Shown: positions 1 through 6,424, numbered from the stretch's first letter. The stretch: 12,591 nt of DNA from Pseudomonadota bacterium (GCA_023390705.1 JAEWCI010000571.1:1-12591); one strand, 5' to 3'. Notes: a model not told the origin generated them from the letters alone. Program-made: numbers and translations.

Positions 1-1
1 G

Positions 2-433
2 CCCTATCGCGGCACCGCCGCGGCGCTGACCGACACGGCGGCGGGCAATGTGCAATTCACCTGCGACACGGTGGTGACCACGCTGCCGGTCATCCAGGAC
101 AACCGCGTCCGCCCCATTGCCGTCAGCTCCCTGGAACGCAGCCCGCTGCTGCCCAATGTGCCGACCATGGCGGAAAGCGGCCTGACGCCGGCGGGCTTCG
201 ACCTTGGCGCCTGGCAGGGCATCCTGGCACCGGCGCGCACCCCGCCGGAGGCGATCGCGCGGCTGAACCGGGCGGTGAACGCGACGCTCGCGGATGCCGA
301 TATCCGCGCCCGACTCGCGCAGCAGGGTGCCCGCCCGACCGGCGGCAGCCCGGCGGATTACGCGCGCTACCTGGGTTCCGAGGTGGAACTCTGGACACGC
401 GTGGTGCGGGAGAGCGGGGCGACGGCGGAGTAG
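2..433 (+). CDS. Bug/TctC-family tripartite tricarboxylate transporter receptor, C-terminal part (5' end outside window)
   Basis: The reading frame is open from base 2 to a TAG at 431-433 and gives the last 143 residues of a periplasmic solute-binding protein. The fragment opens with PYRG, the typical Bug segment before the second lobe. It continues with RVRPIAVSSLERSPLLPNVPTMAESG, here split as RVRPIAVSS and PNVPTMAESG, the family hallmark of a basic residue, an A-V-S strand and a P-x-V-P-T turn. It then has an LAPARTPPEAIARLN segment and a C-terminal helix ending in a tryptophan-containing stretch. Such proteins bind carboxylates in the periplasm and hand them to TctA/TctB membrane proteins or act as sensors. 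The signal peptide and ligand loops lie outside the window, so the ligand cannot be guessed. The neighbour converges on it after only 25 bp. The family call is secure; the specificity is unknown. Confidence 0.9.
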   Translation, partial: PYRGTAAALTDTAAGNVQFTCDTVVTTLPVIQDNRVRPIAVSSLERSPLLPNVPTMAESGLTPAGFDLGAWQGILAPARTPPEAIARLNRAVNATLADADIRARLAQQGARPTGGSPADYARYLGSEVELWTRVVRESGATAE

Positions 434-438
434 CCGCC
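424..438 (+). terminator. Short GC hairpin overlapping the receptor stop codon
   Basis: GGCGG (424-428) and CCGCC (434-438) form a 5-bp stem around a 5-base loop that contains the TAG stop. No T-run follows. It sits at a 25-bp convergent junction, so a weak bidirectional terminator is possible, but the stem is short for a GC-rich genome. Confidence 0.25.
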
Positions 439-458
439 AGCCTCCCCGTCCGCGGCTT

Positions 459-1709
459 CTAGCGTATCCTCATCAGCAGATCCGGCGTCATCTCCGCCAG
501 GCTGCGGATGCCGATCAGCGCCATGTCGCGGTCCACCTCCTCGGCCAGCAGGTTGATGGCGTGGCGCACGCCCGCCTCGCCGCCCACCGCCGCGGCGCAG
601 AGGAAGGGACGGCCGACGAAGACGAAATCCGCGCCCAGCGCCAGCGCCTTCAGCACATCCGTGCCGCGGCGCACACCGCTGTCCAGCATCACCGTCATGC
701 TGCCCTTCTCGGCGGCGATCTCCGGCAGCACGCGCAGCGGAGAGACGGCGCCGTCCAACTGCCGCCCGCCATGGTTGGAGACCATGATGCCATCCGCGCC
801 GCTCTCCCGGCACAGCCGGGCATCGCCGGGCGCCATCACGCCCTTGACCACCAGCTTGCCCTTCCAGCGCTTGCGGATCAGTTCCAGGTGGCGCCAGTGC
901 AGGCCGTCCCGCTTGCCCACGGCGCGCACCAGGTTGCGGGAAACCAGAGGCGGGCCGCGCGTGGCGTCCATGTTCTCGAAATAGGGCATGCCGTGCTGCG
1001 CCAGGGTGCGCAGGAAGGTGCCGGTCAGCCAGCGCGGATGGGTGATGCCTTCCCAGAACAGCCGGAAATTCGGCTGCAGCGGGATGCTGTAGCCGTTGCG
1101 GACATTGTTCTCCCGGTTGGAGGAAACCGGCACGTCCACGGTCAGGACGAAGGTGTCGAAGCCGGCCGCCGCCACCCGGTCCACCAGCGGCTCGATGCGG
1201 CTGGGGTCGCCGGGCAGGTAGGCCTGGTACCAGGCATTGGTGCCCTGCTGCTTCACCTCCTCCAGCTTGATGAAGGAGGAAGCAGACATGATCATCGGCA
1301 GGCGCGCCTCGGTCGCCGCGCGGGCCAATACGATGTCGCCGCGATAGGCGATCAGCGCCGAGGCGCCCATCGGCGCGATGCCGAAGGGCGCGGCATAGGT
1401 CTTGCCGAACAGCGTGGTTTCCATGCTGCGGACCGAGACATCGGCCAGGTAGCGCGGCACGAAGCCCCATTCCTGGAAGGCGCCGCGGTTGTCGCGCAGC
1501 GACCAGTCGGTCTCCACCGCGCCGGAGACGAAGCCGAACAGCATGCGCGGCAGGTGTTCCCGCGCGCCCTCGATGAAATCCTCCAGCGCCAGGTAGCGGC
1601 GCAGGTGCTTCGGCACCCTGCTCTCCGCCCTTGTGGCGGTGGTGACCGGCTTGCCCCCGGGCGGCTGGGGCACGGCCAGCCCCGGGCTCTCATTGACGCT
1701 GGCCGACAT
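459..1709 (-). CDS. FMN-dependent alpha-hydroxyacid oxidase/dehydrogenase (L-lactate dehydrogenase / mandelate dehydrogenase / glycolate oxidase family)
   Basis: This 416-residue TIM-barrel flavoenzyme should oxidise an L-2-hydroxyacid to the 2-oxoacid. The FMN and catalytic set is visible: VDVP around D192, Y164 in WYQAY, R199, K289 in LVVKG, the SNHGGRQLDG block with catalytic H313 and R316 at 311-320, then DSGVRRG (343-349) and VGRP (365-368) for the FMN phosphate. Two active-site positions differ from glycolate oxidase by my alignment from memory: Tyr24 corresponds to F60 and Trp108 to F146, so the substrate pocket is probably remodelled. The first 30 residues are a variable extension without a clear signal peptide. 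The ATG at 1707-1709 has a GGAGGA about 9-10 bases upstream. The length is slightly above the usual 360-400. The gene is transcribed divergently from the PuuE-like hydrolase. It could be lactate, mandelate or another hydroxyacid oxidase; I cannot choose the substrate, so I give no symbol. Confidence 0.93.
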   Translation of the reverse strand: MSASVNESPGLAVPQPPGGKPVTTATRAESRVPKHLRRYLALEDFIEGAREHLPRMLFGFVSGAVETDWSLRDNRGAFQEWGFVPRYLADVSVRSMETTLFGKTYAAPFGIAPMGASALIAYRGDIVLARAATEARLPMIMSASSFIKLEEVKQQGTNAWYQAYLPGDPSRIEPLVDRVAAAGFDTFVLTVDVPVSSNRENNVRNGYSIPLQPNFRLFWEGITHPRWLTGTFLRTLAQHGMPYFENMDATRGPPLVSRNLVRAVGKRDGLHWRHLELIRKRWKGKLVVKGVMAPGDARLCRESGADGIMVSNHGGRQLDGAVSPLRVLPEIAAEKGSMTVMLDSGVRRGTDVLKALALGADFVFVGRPFLCAAAVGGEAGVRHAINLLAEEVDRDMALIGIRSLAEMTPDLLMRIR

Positions 1710-1827
1710 GGGCGCGCTTCCTCCGTCTCACCACCCCAGTTTAGGCCGGTTCGGCGCCGCTGTTGAGGGTGTTGCCAGCCGCCCCGCGCCGCGCCACGAA
1801 GCCCGGGAGAGCAGGGAAGGGGCGGCC
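1710..1827. promoter_or_regulatory. Divergent intergenic region between hydroxyacid oxidase and PuuE-like hydrolase
   Basis: These 118 bp must carry the promoters of both flanking genes. The minus-strand gene has a GGAGGA ribosome site just before its ATG, and the plus-strand gene has GGGAAGGGG (1814-1822) ahead of 1828. I find no convincing -35/-10 pair. The only symmetry is a 4-bp inverted repeat, GCCG/CGGC, at 1745-1755, which is too weak to call an operator. Confidence 0.5.
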
Positions 1828-2694
1828 ATGGCGGCGAAGGGCGATCAGGTGAAGCGGCCCGGGGCGGCGTTCCGCTGGCCGGGCGGGGCGCGCATCGGCA
1901 TCATCTTCAACATCGCCTATGAAGGCTGGTCGGAAGGCCAGGTGCCCGGCATCGGGCCCATGGGCAACCCGCTGAAACCCGGCTTCTTCGACGCCAATGC
2001 GGCTTCCTGGGCGGAATACGGGCCGGTGCGCGGCATCTGGCGGGGGCTGGAGATCGCCGCGCGCAACGGCATCACGCTTTCCGTCATGACCAATGGCATG
2101 CTGGCGGAGAAATGGCCGGAGACGGTGCGCGCCATCCACGCCGCGGGGCATGAGGTGGTGGCCCACAGCTACGGCATGGACGTGATCCCGGTCTATCTGG
2201 ATGAGGCGGCGCAGCGGGAGAATATCCGCCGTACCACCGGCCTGATCGCCGACCTCACGGGCCAGGCGCCGCGCGGCTGGATCAGCCCGCGCGGCACCGG
2301 CAGCCCCATCCATGCCGCGCTGCTGGCGGAAGCCGGTTATGAGCACCACGGCGATTGCAACGACGACGACCTGCCGCACCTGCTGCGCCTGGCTGGCGGC
2401 GGCCAGATCGTCGGCGTGCCGCTGACCATGGATGTGAACGACCTGCCCAGCGCCATCCGCTACGGCAACAATGCCCGCGCCATGCTGGAAACCTTCGAGG
2501 ACGCCTTCGCCGCCCTGCTGAACCGCGAGACGCGCCCGGCAATGCTGGATGTGACCATCCACACCCATGTCTATGGCCGCCCGGCCGGGGCCTGGGTGTT
2601 CGACGAGATCATGCGCCGCGTCCGCGCCACCCCCGGCGTCTGGACCGGCACCAGGCTGGAAGCGGCGCGGGCGGTGAGGGCGGCGCTGGGTTAG
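1828..2694 (+). CDS. Polysaccharide-deacetylase-fold hydrolase, PuuE (metal-independent allantoinase)-like
   Basis: A 288-residue NodB-fold protein that probably hydrolyses a C-N bond in a cyclic amide, or an N-acyl group. The family marks are IAYEGW at 29-34, where ordinary deacetylases have TFDDG and PuuE-type proteins have a YE-containing motif; GHEVVAHSYGMD at 107-118; WISPRG at 151-156; and IHTHVYGRP at 244-252. The second metal histidine of the usual HxxxH motif is replaced by M117, so a classical zinc site is not expected. This resembles PuuE-type enzymes, which are reported to act without metal. I chose the ATG at 1828 because GGGAAGGGG lies 5-14 bases ahead and the conserved domain begins soon after. 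The open frame continues upstream to 1633 but would run into the opposite gene. No signal peptide is present, so it acts in the cytoplasm. Its last four bases overlap the stop end of the convergent aldolase gene. The substrate is unknown. Confidence 0.88.
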   Translation: MAAKGDQVKRPGAAFRWPGGARIGIIFNIAYEGWSEGQVPGIGPMGNPLKPGFFDANAASWAEYGPVRGIWRGLEIAARNGITLSVMTNGMLAEKWPETVRAIHAAGHEVVAHSYGMDVIPVYLDEAAQRENIRRTTGLIADLTGQAPRGWISPRGTGSPIHAALLAEAGYEHHGDCNDDDLPHLLRLAGGGQIVGVPLTMDVNDLPSAIRYGNNARAMLETFEDAFAALLNRETRPAMLDVTIHTHVYGRPAGAWVFDEIMRRVRATPGVWTGTRLEAARAVRAALG

Positions 2695-3494
2695 CGGTCC
2701 ACGATCCCCTCCCGCACCCCCTTCACCCAACCGGTGGCGGCGGCCATCAGCATGCCGATATCGGTCTGGGTGGTCAGGAAGCGGGCGCCCTTGCGGATGA
2801 TCTCCACCTGGCCGGCGATGTTCCGGTTGCCGCCGCAGCCCGGATACTTGCCGTTCGCCCGGCAGGCTGCGAACACCTTGTCCACCGCCTCGCGCAGCGC
2901 CGGGTCGTCGTATTGCCCGGGCTTGCCCATATTGGTCAGCAGGTCGTTCATGCCGATATGGATCACGTCTATCCCCGGCACCGCGGCGATTTCCTCCACA
3001 TTCCGCACGCCCTCGGGCGTCTCGATCATCACGACGACAAGCGTGGCGTCGTTCAGCGCCGGGGCGCTCTGCGGCACCGGCACAGGGCGGAAATCGTAAT
3101 GCGGGTAGCCGCCGGTGACGGAGCGCCTGCCGAGCGGGCCGAAGCGCGTGACCTCCACGGCGCGGCGCGCCTCGGCGGCGGTGTTGACATCGGGGAAGAC
3201 GATGCCGGTCACGCCGTTGTCCAGCAGCACGGGCACGTCGGGGTCGCTCACGCCGCGCACCCGGGCCACCGGCGCCACGCCGATCGCCATGGCGGTCTGC
3301 GCCATGAAGCCGATGGTTTCCAGGTTGAAGATGCTGTGCTGCACATCGATGAAGATGAAGTCGTGGCCGCTGGCCCTGGCGATGCGCGCGATGTCTGGCG
3401 CGCGCGAAAGCCGCACGCCGAGGCCGAGCGCGACATCCCCGGCGGCGAGCCGCTGCTTCACCGGGTTGGGTGGCGGCAGAAGAGGGCTGGTCAT
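2691..3494 (-). CDS. HpcH/HpaI-family class II aldolase (2-oxo-3-deoxy acid aldolase type)
   Basis: This 267-residue TIM-barrel enzyme should cleave a 2-oxo-4-hydroxy acid to pyruvate or a related oxoacid plus an aldehyde, using a divalent metal. By comparison with E. coli HpaI (H45, R70, E149, D175) the equivalents are present with constant offsets: H53 in IDVQHS, R78 in PVARVRG, E158 in VMIETPEG and D184 in IGMNDL. The usual IGPxDL turn reads IGMNDL here. The length matches HpaI, GarL and RhmA (about 255-265). The start ATG at 3492-3494 is preceded by GGAGGAAACGCC, a block shared with other genes here. The N-terminus carries three consecutive prolines at 7-9, a possible EF-P-dependent stall site. 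The gene is divergent from the CinA-like gene and tail-to-tail with the hydrolase, with a 4-bp overlap. Candidate substrates include 2,4-dihydroxyhept-2-enedioate and sugar-acid intermediates. The family is firm; the substrate is not. Confidence 0.92.
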   Translation of the reverse strand: MTSPLLPPPNPVKQRLAAGDVALGLGVRLSRAPDIARIARASGHDFIFIDVQHSIFNLETIGFMAQTAMAIGVAPVARVRGVSDPDVPVLLDNGVTGIVFPDVNTAAEARRAVEVTRFGPLGRRSVTGGYPHYDFRPVPVPQSAPALNDATLVVVMIETPEGVRNVEEIAAVPGIDVIHIGMNDLLTNMGKPGQYDDPALREAVDKVFAACRANGKYPGCGGNRNIAGQVEIIRKGARFLTTQTDIGMLMAAATGWVKGVREGIVDR

Positions 3495-3532
3495 GGCGTT
3501 TCCTCCGGTTCCGCCGGCATCATTCCCCGAAG

Positions 3533-3558
3533 CCGCGCCCCTGGCGAGGGGCTTGCGG
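3533..3558. promoter_or_regulatory. Inverted repeat in the aldolase/CinA-like divergent region (operator or hairpin candidate)
   Basis: CCGC plus GCCCCT (3533-3542) pairs with AGGGGC (3547-3552) and, after a two-base TT bulge, GCGG (3555-3558). This makes a 10-bp stem around a 4-base GGCG loop. It lies in the centre of the 110-bp divergent gap, 38 bp from the aldolase start and 46 bp from the CinA-like start. That position suits a shared operator. No regulator gene is present in the window to pair with it. Confidence 0.4.
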
Positions 3559-3604
3559 CGGCGCCCGCTTCAGCTTCCAATCCCGGCAACGGAGGAGAAC
3601 GCCC

Positions 3605-4087
3605 ATGGACAGCCTGCTTCCCATCGCCGCCCGCATCGGCGCCCGGCTCAAGGAGCGGAAGGAGCCGGTGGCGGTCGCCGAATCCTCGGCCGGCGGGCTG
3701 ATCTCCGCCGCTCTCCTGGCGGTGCCCGGGGCCTCGGCCTATTTCCTCGGCGGCGCGGTGGTCTACACCCGGGATGCGCGCGTCACCCTGCTCGGCATTC
3801 CGAAGGAGGCGCTGGGCGGCGTGCCGCCCTCGACGGAGGCCTATGCGCTGGTGCTGGCGCGCGGCACGCGGGAAAGGCTGGGCACCACCTGGGCGATCGC
3901 CGAGACGGGCGCCACCGGCCCGACCGGCAACCGCTACGGCTACCCCGCCGGGCATGCCTGCCTGGCCGTCGCCGGCCCGCGCGAGTTGAGCCTCACGCTG
4001 GAAACCGGCAGCGCCGACCGCATCGCCAATATGCGCCGCTTCGGCAGCGCGCTGCTGGAACTGTTCGAGCAGGCGCTGCGCGAATAG
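3605..4087 (+). CDS. Stand-alone CinA C-terminal-domain protein (PncC-like nicotinamide-nucleotide amidohydrolase family), divergent
   Basis: A 160-residue cytoplasmic protein consisting only of the CinA-C domain. Typical members deamidate nicotinamide mononucleotide to nicotinate mononucleotide in pyridine-nucleotide salvage. Family features are AESSAGGLIS at 25-34, GGAVVYTRDAR at 49-59, LLGIP at 62-66 and AETGATGPTG at 99-108. Compared with the common pattern AESCTGG, VVYxNxAK and TGIAGPxG (from memory), it has S28-A29 for Cys-Thr, R59 for the conserved lysine, and T103 for the alanine of IAGP. Activity as an NMN amidohydrolase is therefore doubtful, and a sub-family with another substrate is plausible. 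The ATG at 3605 is chosen because GGAGGAG (3591-3597) lies 7 bases ahead and the alignment starts here; the open frame extends upstream to 3470 without homology. The gene ends 7 bp from the convergent CoA-transferase gene. Confidence 0.85.
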   Translation: MDSLLPIAARIGARLKERKEPVAVAESSAGGLISAALLAVPGASAYFLGGAVVYTRDARVTLLGIPKEALGGVPPSTEAYALVLARGTRERLGTTWAIAETGATGPTGNRYGYPAGHACLAVAGPRELSLTLETGSADRIANMRRFGSALLELFEQALRE

Positions 4088-4094
4088 CCGCGGC

Positions 4095-5282
4095 TCAGAC
4101 CACCCGCTGCGCCCGCATGGCGGCGATCTCCGGCTCGGTGTAGCCGATCTCGCGCAGGATGGCGTCGCTGTGCTCGCCCAGGCGCGGCGGCGGGCTGGTG
4201 ACCTCCGCGCCGCCATGCGCCAGCCTGAAGGCGGCTACCGGCACGCCGAAGGAGCCCTCGACACCGGGCGCCGATTCGAACCGGTGCAGCAGGTTGCGGC
4301 GGGAAAGCTGCGGGTCCGCCATGGAATCCGCCAAGGTGCGCACCCGTGCTGCCGGGACGTGCCGGGCCTGGAGCCAGGCTTCCCACTCATCCGCGGTGCG
4401 GGTCGCCATGATATCGGCCAGCACCGCGGCTTCCTGCGCGCGGGCCTCGGCGCGGGCGCGGTTGCTGGTCTTGACCATCTCCGGCCTGCCCAGCGCCTCC
4501 CACAGCCGCTTCTGCTGCCGCAGGTTGCTGGCGCCCAACATCACCAGCCCGTCCTTCGTCGCGTAGCAGGAATTGGTGGCGTGGACATGCTCGTTGCCCT
4601 TTGGCGCCGGCGGCTTGCCGGTGCGGGTGAAGGCGGTGACATGGCTGGCCATCATCAGCATCGCGACGTCCAGCATGGCCAGGTCGATGCGCTGGCCACG
4701 GCCCGTCCTCTCCCGCTGGAAGAGCGCGGCGGAAAGGGCGAAGGCGCCCATGGTGCCGGTGGCGTAGTCGATGGCCGGGGAGCCGAATTTGACCGGGTTC
4801 ACCTCCGGCGTGCCGGTGGTGGCCATGATGCCGGAGGTCGCCTGGATCACATGGTCATAGGCGGTCTGCTGGCCGCGCGGCCCTCCCTGCCCGAAGGCGG
4901 AGATGGAGCAGTAGATCAGCCGCGGGTTGATGGCAGAGACGACCTCATAGCCCAGGCCCAGTGCCTCGAAGGCGCCGGGGCGGTAATTCTCCACCAGCAC
5001 ATCGGCGGTCTTCAGCAGGCGCAGCAGCGCCTCCCGCCCCGCTGGCTGCTTCAGGTCCAGCGTCAGGGAACGCTTGTTGGAGCCCTGGGTGAGGAAGTAG
5101 CTGCCCATCCCGGCCTCGTTCAGCCCCCAGTCGGGGCCGCTGTCGCGGCTCTGGTCCGGGTCCTCCGTGTGTTCCACCTTGATCACGTCGGCGCCCAGCA
5201 GCCCGAGCTGATAGGCGGCGAAGGGGCCGGCCAGCACATGGGTGATGTCGATGATGCGGATGCCTTCGAAGGGGCGGGTCAT
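4095..5282 (-). CDS. Class III CoA-transferase (CaiB/BaiF family)
   Basis: A 395-residue enzyme that moves coenzyme A from an acyl-CoA donor to a carboxylic acid. It begins with PFEGIRIIDITHVLAGPFAA, a typical opening in which the LAGPFAAYQLGLLGADVIKVE stretch is the CoA-binding start of the fold; both are cited here in part. The catalytic aspartate that forms the acyl anhydride is D172 in SPAIDYATG, equivalent to Asp169 of formyl-CoA transferase, followed by ERTGRGQRIDLAMLD at 191-205. VLVENYRPG (95-103) and the C-terminal LGEHSDAILREIGY pattern are also standard. I chose the ATG at 5280-5282, preceded by AGAGGAAACGCC, over an in-frame ATG 27 bases upstream because the family starts at this point. 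Three prolines in a row occur at 364-366. It is divergent from the D-2-hydroxyacid dehydrogenase across 124 bp. Donor and acceptor acids cannot be read from the sequence; succinyl-CoA to a dicarboxylate is common in the family. Confidence 0.94.
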   Translation of the reverse strand: MTRPFEGIRIIDITHVLAGPFAAYQLGLLGADVIKVEHTEDPDQSRDSGPDWGLNEAGMGSYFLTQGSNKRSLTLDLKQPAGREALLRLLKTADVLVENYRPGAFEALGLGYEVVSAINPRLIYCSISAFGQGGPRGQQTAYDHVIQATSGIMATTGTPEVNPVKFGSPAIDYATGTMGAFALSAALFQRERTGRGQRIDLAMLDVAMLMMASHVTAFTRTGKPPAPKGNEHVHATNSCYATKDGLVMLGASNLRQQKRLWEALGRPEMVKTSNRARAEARAQEAAVLADIMATRTADEWEAWLQARHVPAARVRTLADSMADPQLSRRNLLHRFESAPGVEGSFGVPVAAFRLAHGGAEVTSPPPRLGEHSDAILREIGYTEPEIAAMRAQRVV

Positions 5283-5350
5283 GGCGTTTCCTCTGGATGA
5301 CTGGCGCAATCCTGCCGCAGCCCAGGCCGGGGCGCTACTGACAACCCCCT

Positions 5351-5366
5351 ATGCGGGCACCCGCAT
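5351..5366. promoter_or_regulatory. Perfect 7-bp inverted repeat in the CoA-transferase/dehydrogenase divergent region (operator candidate)
   Basis: ATGCGGG and CCCGCAT flank a two-base CA centre at 5351-5366, inside the 124-bp gap that separates the two divergent starts. The tight spacing suits a dimeric regulator site better than an RNA hairpin. It lies 41 bp ahead of the dehydrogenase ATG and 69 bp from the CoA-transferase ATG. A CTGACA-like -35 (5338-5343) would put a -10 over the right arm, so binding could block the promoter, but the -10 hexamer itself is poor. Confidence 0.4.
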
Positions 5367-5394
5367 CGCGCTATCCTCGGTGGCCGAACCACCC

Positions 5395-5409
5395 GGAGGA
5401 AACGCCATG
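5395..5409 (+). promoter_or_regulatory. Strong ribosome-binding site and start block GGAGGAAACGCCATG
   Basis: A full GGAGGA lies directly ahead of AACGCC and the ATG at 5407, and it decides the dehydrogenase start against upstream in-frame codons from 5242. The same block precedes the aldolase (minus strand, 3492-3506), and near copies precede the CoA-transferase (minus strand, 5280-5294) and the second complete receptor (7464-7478). Confidence 0.8.
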
Positions 5410-6378
5410 GCCCATCGCGTCCTGCTGATGCTGAGCCCGCTGAACGCACCCGATATCGCGCAGGAACTGGCGCCCGCCGGGCTGGAACTCGTCCTCGCCG
5501 CGCCCGGCACCCCGGAATTCGCCGCCGCGGCGAAGGAGGCCGATTTCATCGTCGGCTATGGCGATCCCTCGGTGAACGATGCCTTCCTGAAGACCGCGCC
5601 GAAGCTGAAGCTGATCCAGCTTCTCTCGGCGGGCTATGACCGCTGCGACATCGAGGCGGCGCGCCGCGCCGGCGTGCCCATCTGCAACAATGGCGGCGCC
5701 AATTCCACCGCGGTCGCGGAACATGCGCTGATGCTGATGCTGGCGGTGTGCCGCCGCCTGGTCTGGCAGCACAGCAATGTTGCCGCTGGCCGCTGGCGCG
5801 GCAACGACGTCTCCGGCACCCGGCTGCTGGAGCTGCGCGGCAAGACGCTGGGCATCGTGGGCCTGGGCACCATCGGCAAGAAGGTGGCGCGGCTGGCCAA
5901 TGCCTTCGGCATGAACGTCCAGTACTACGATATCCGCCGCCTGACCGAGGAGGCGGAGGACGCGCTGGATGTCCGCTTCCGCCTGCTGCGGGAACTGCTG
6001 GCCAGTTCCGACATCGTCTCGCTGCATGTGCCGCTGCTTCCGGCCACGCGGCACATGATCGGCGCGGCGGAGCTGCGGCTGATGAAGCCGCAGGCATACC
6101 TCATCAACACCTGCCGCGGCCCGGTGGTGGACGAGCCGGCGCTGATCGAGGCGCTGGGCAGCGGCACCATCGCCGGCGCCGGGCTGGATGTCTTCGACCA
6201 GGAGCCACCGCCGGCCGACAACCCGCTCTTCGGCCTGCCCAATGTGGTGCTGACGCCGCATTTTGCCGGCCCCACCTGGGACAACCAGGTCGCCCGCTTC
6301 CGCAACGCCTTCGACAATTGCCAACGGGTGGCGCGGGGCGAAAAGCCGCTTTGGGTCATTCCCGAGCTGGCGGGGTAA
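5407..6378 (+). CDS. NAD-dependent D-2-hydroxyacid dehydrogenase
   Basis: A 323-residue cytoplasmic oxidoreductase that interconverts a D-2-hydroxyacid and its 2-oxoacid. The Rossmann motif GLGTIG is at 152-157 and the strand ending at D175 (QYYDIRR) points to NAD over NADP. The catalytic triad is complete: R237 in TCRGPVVDE, E266 in DVFDQEPP and H285 in LTPHFAG. The length fits glyoxylate/hydroxypyruvate reductases and phosphoglycerate-dehydrogenase-like enzymes that lack a regulatory ACT domain. Three prolines follow E266 at 267-269. The ATG at 5407 follows a strong ribosome site. Two receptors for organic acids lie downstream on the same strand after 90 bp, so the three may share a transcript, although hairpins in that gap could separate them. 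Glyoxylate, hydroxypyruvate or a longer oxoacid are all possible substrates. Confidence 0.94.
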   Translation: MAHRVLLMLSPLNAPDIAQELAPAGLELVLAAPGTPEFAAAAKEADFIVGYGDPSVNDAFLKTAPKLKLIQLLSAGYDRCDIEAARRAGVPICNNGGANSTAVAEHALMLMLAVCRRLVWQHSNVAAGRWRGNDVSGTRLLELRGKTLGIVGLGTIGKKVARLANAFGMNVQYYDIRRLTEEAEDALDVRFRLLRELLASSDIVSLHVPLLPATRHMIGAAELRLMKPQAYLINTCRGPVVDEPALIEALGSGTIAGAGLDVFDQEPPPADNPLFGLPNVVLTPHFAGPTWDNQVARFRNAFDNCQRVARGEKPLWVIPELAG

Positions 6379-6380
6379 CG

Positions 6381-6407
6381 GGCTTCACAAGCCGGCGGAA
6401 AGGCCGG
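6381..6407 (+). terminator. Two small adjacent hairpins after the dehydrogenase stop
   Basis: GGCTT/AAGCC (6381-6385 and 6389-6393) and an overlapping CCGGC/GCCGG (6392-6396 and 6403-6407) begin three bases after the TAA. The two share bases and so are mutually exclusive. The next bases, ATCATCCTTCCC, are only mildly T-rich. A weak or partial terminator is the most that can be said. Confidence 0.3.
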
Positions 6408-6424
6408 ATCATCCTTCCCATGAA

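Noticed and set aside
294..1766. 490-codon plus-strand open frame antisense to the hydroxyacid oxidase
   Set aside because: Its product is rich in Arg, His, Gln and Ala with no domain, as expected for the mirror frame of a high-GC gene; the opposite strand has a complete active-site set.
1633..1827. N-terminal extension of the PuuE-like hydrolase
   Set aside because: The extension would overlap the start of the divergent oxidase and has no family homology; the ATG at 1828 has a ribosome site.
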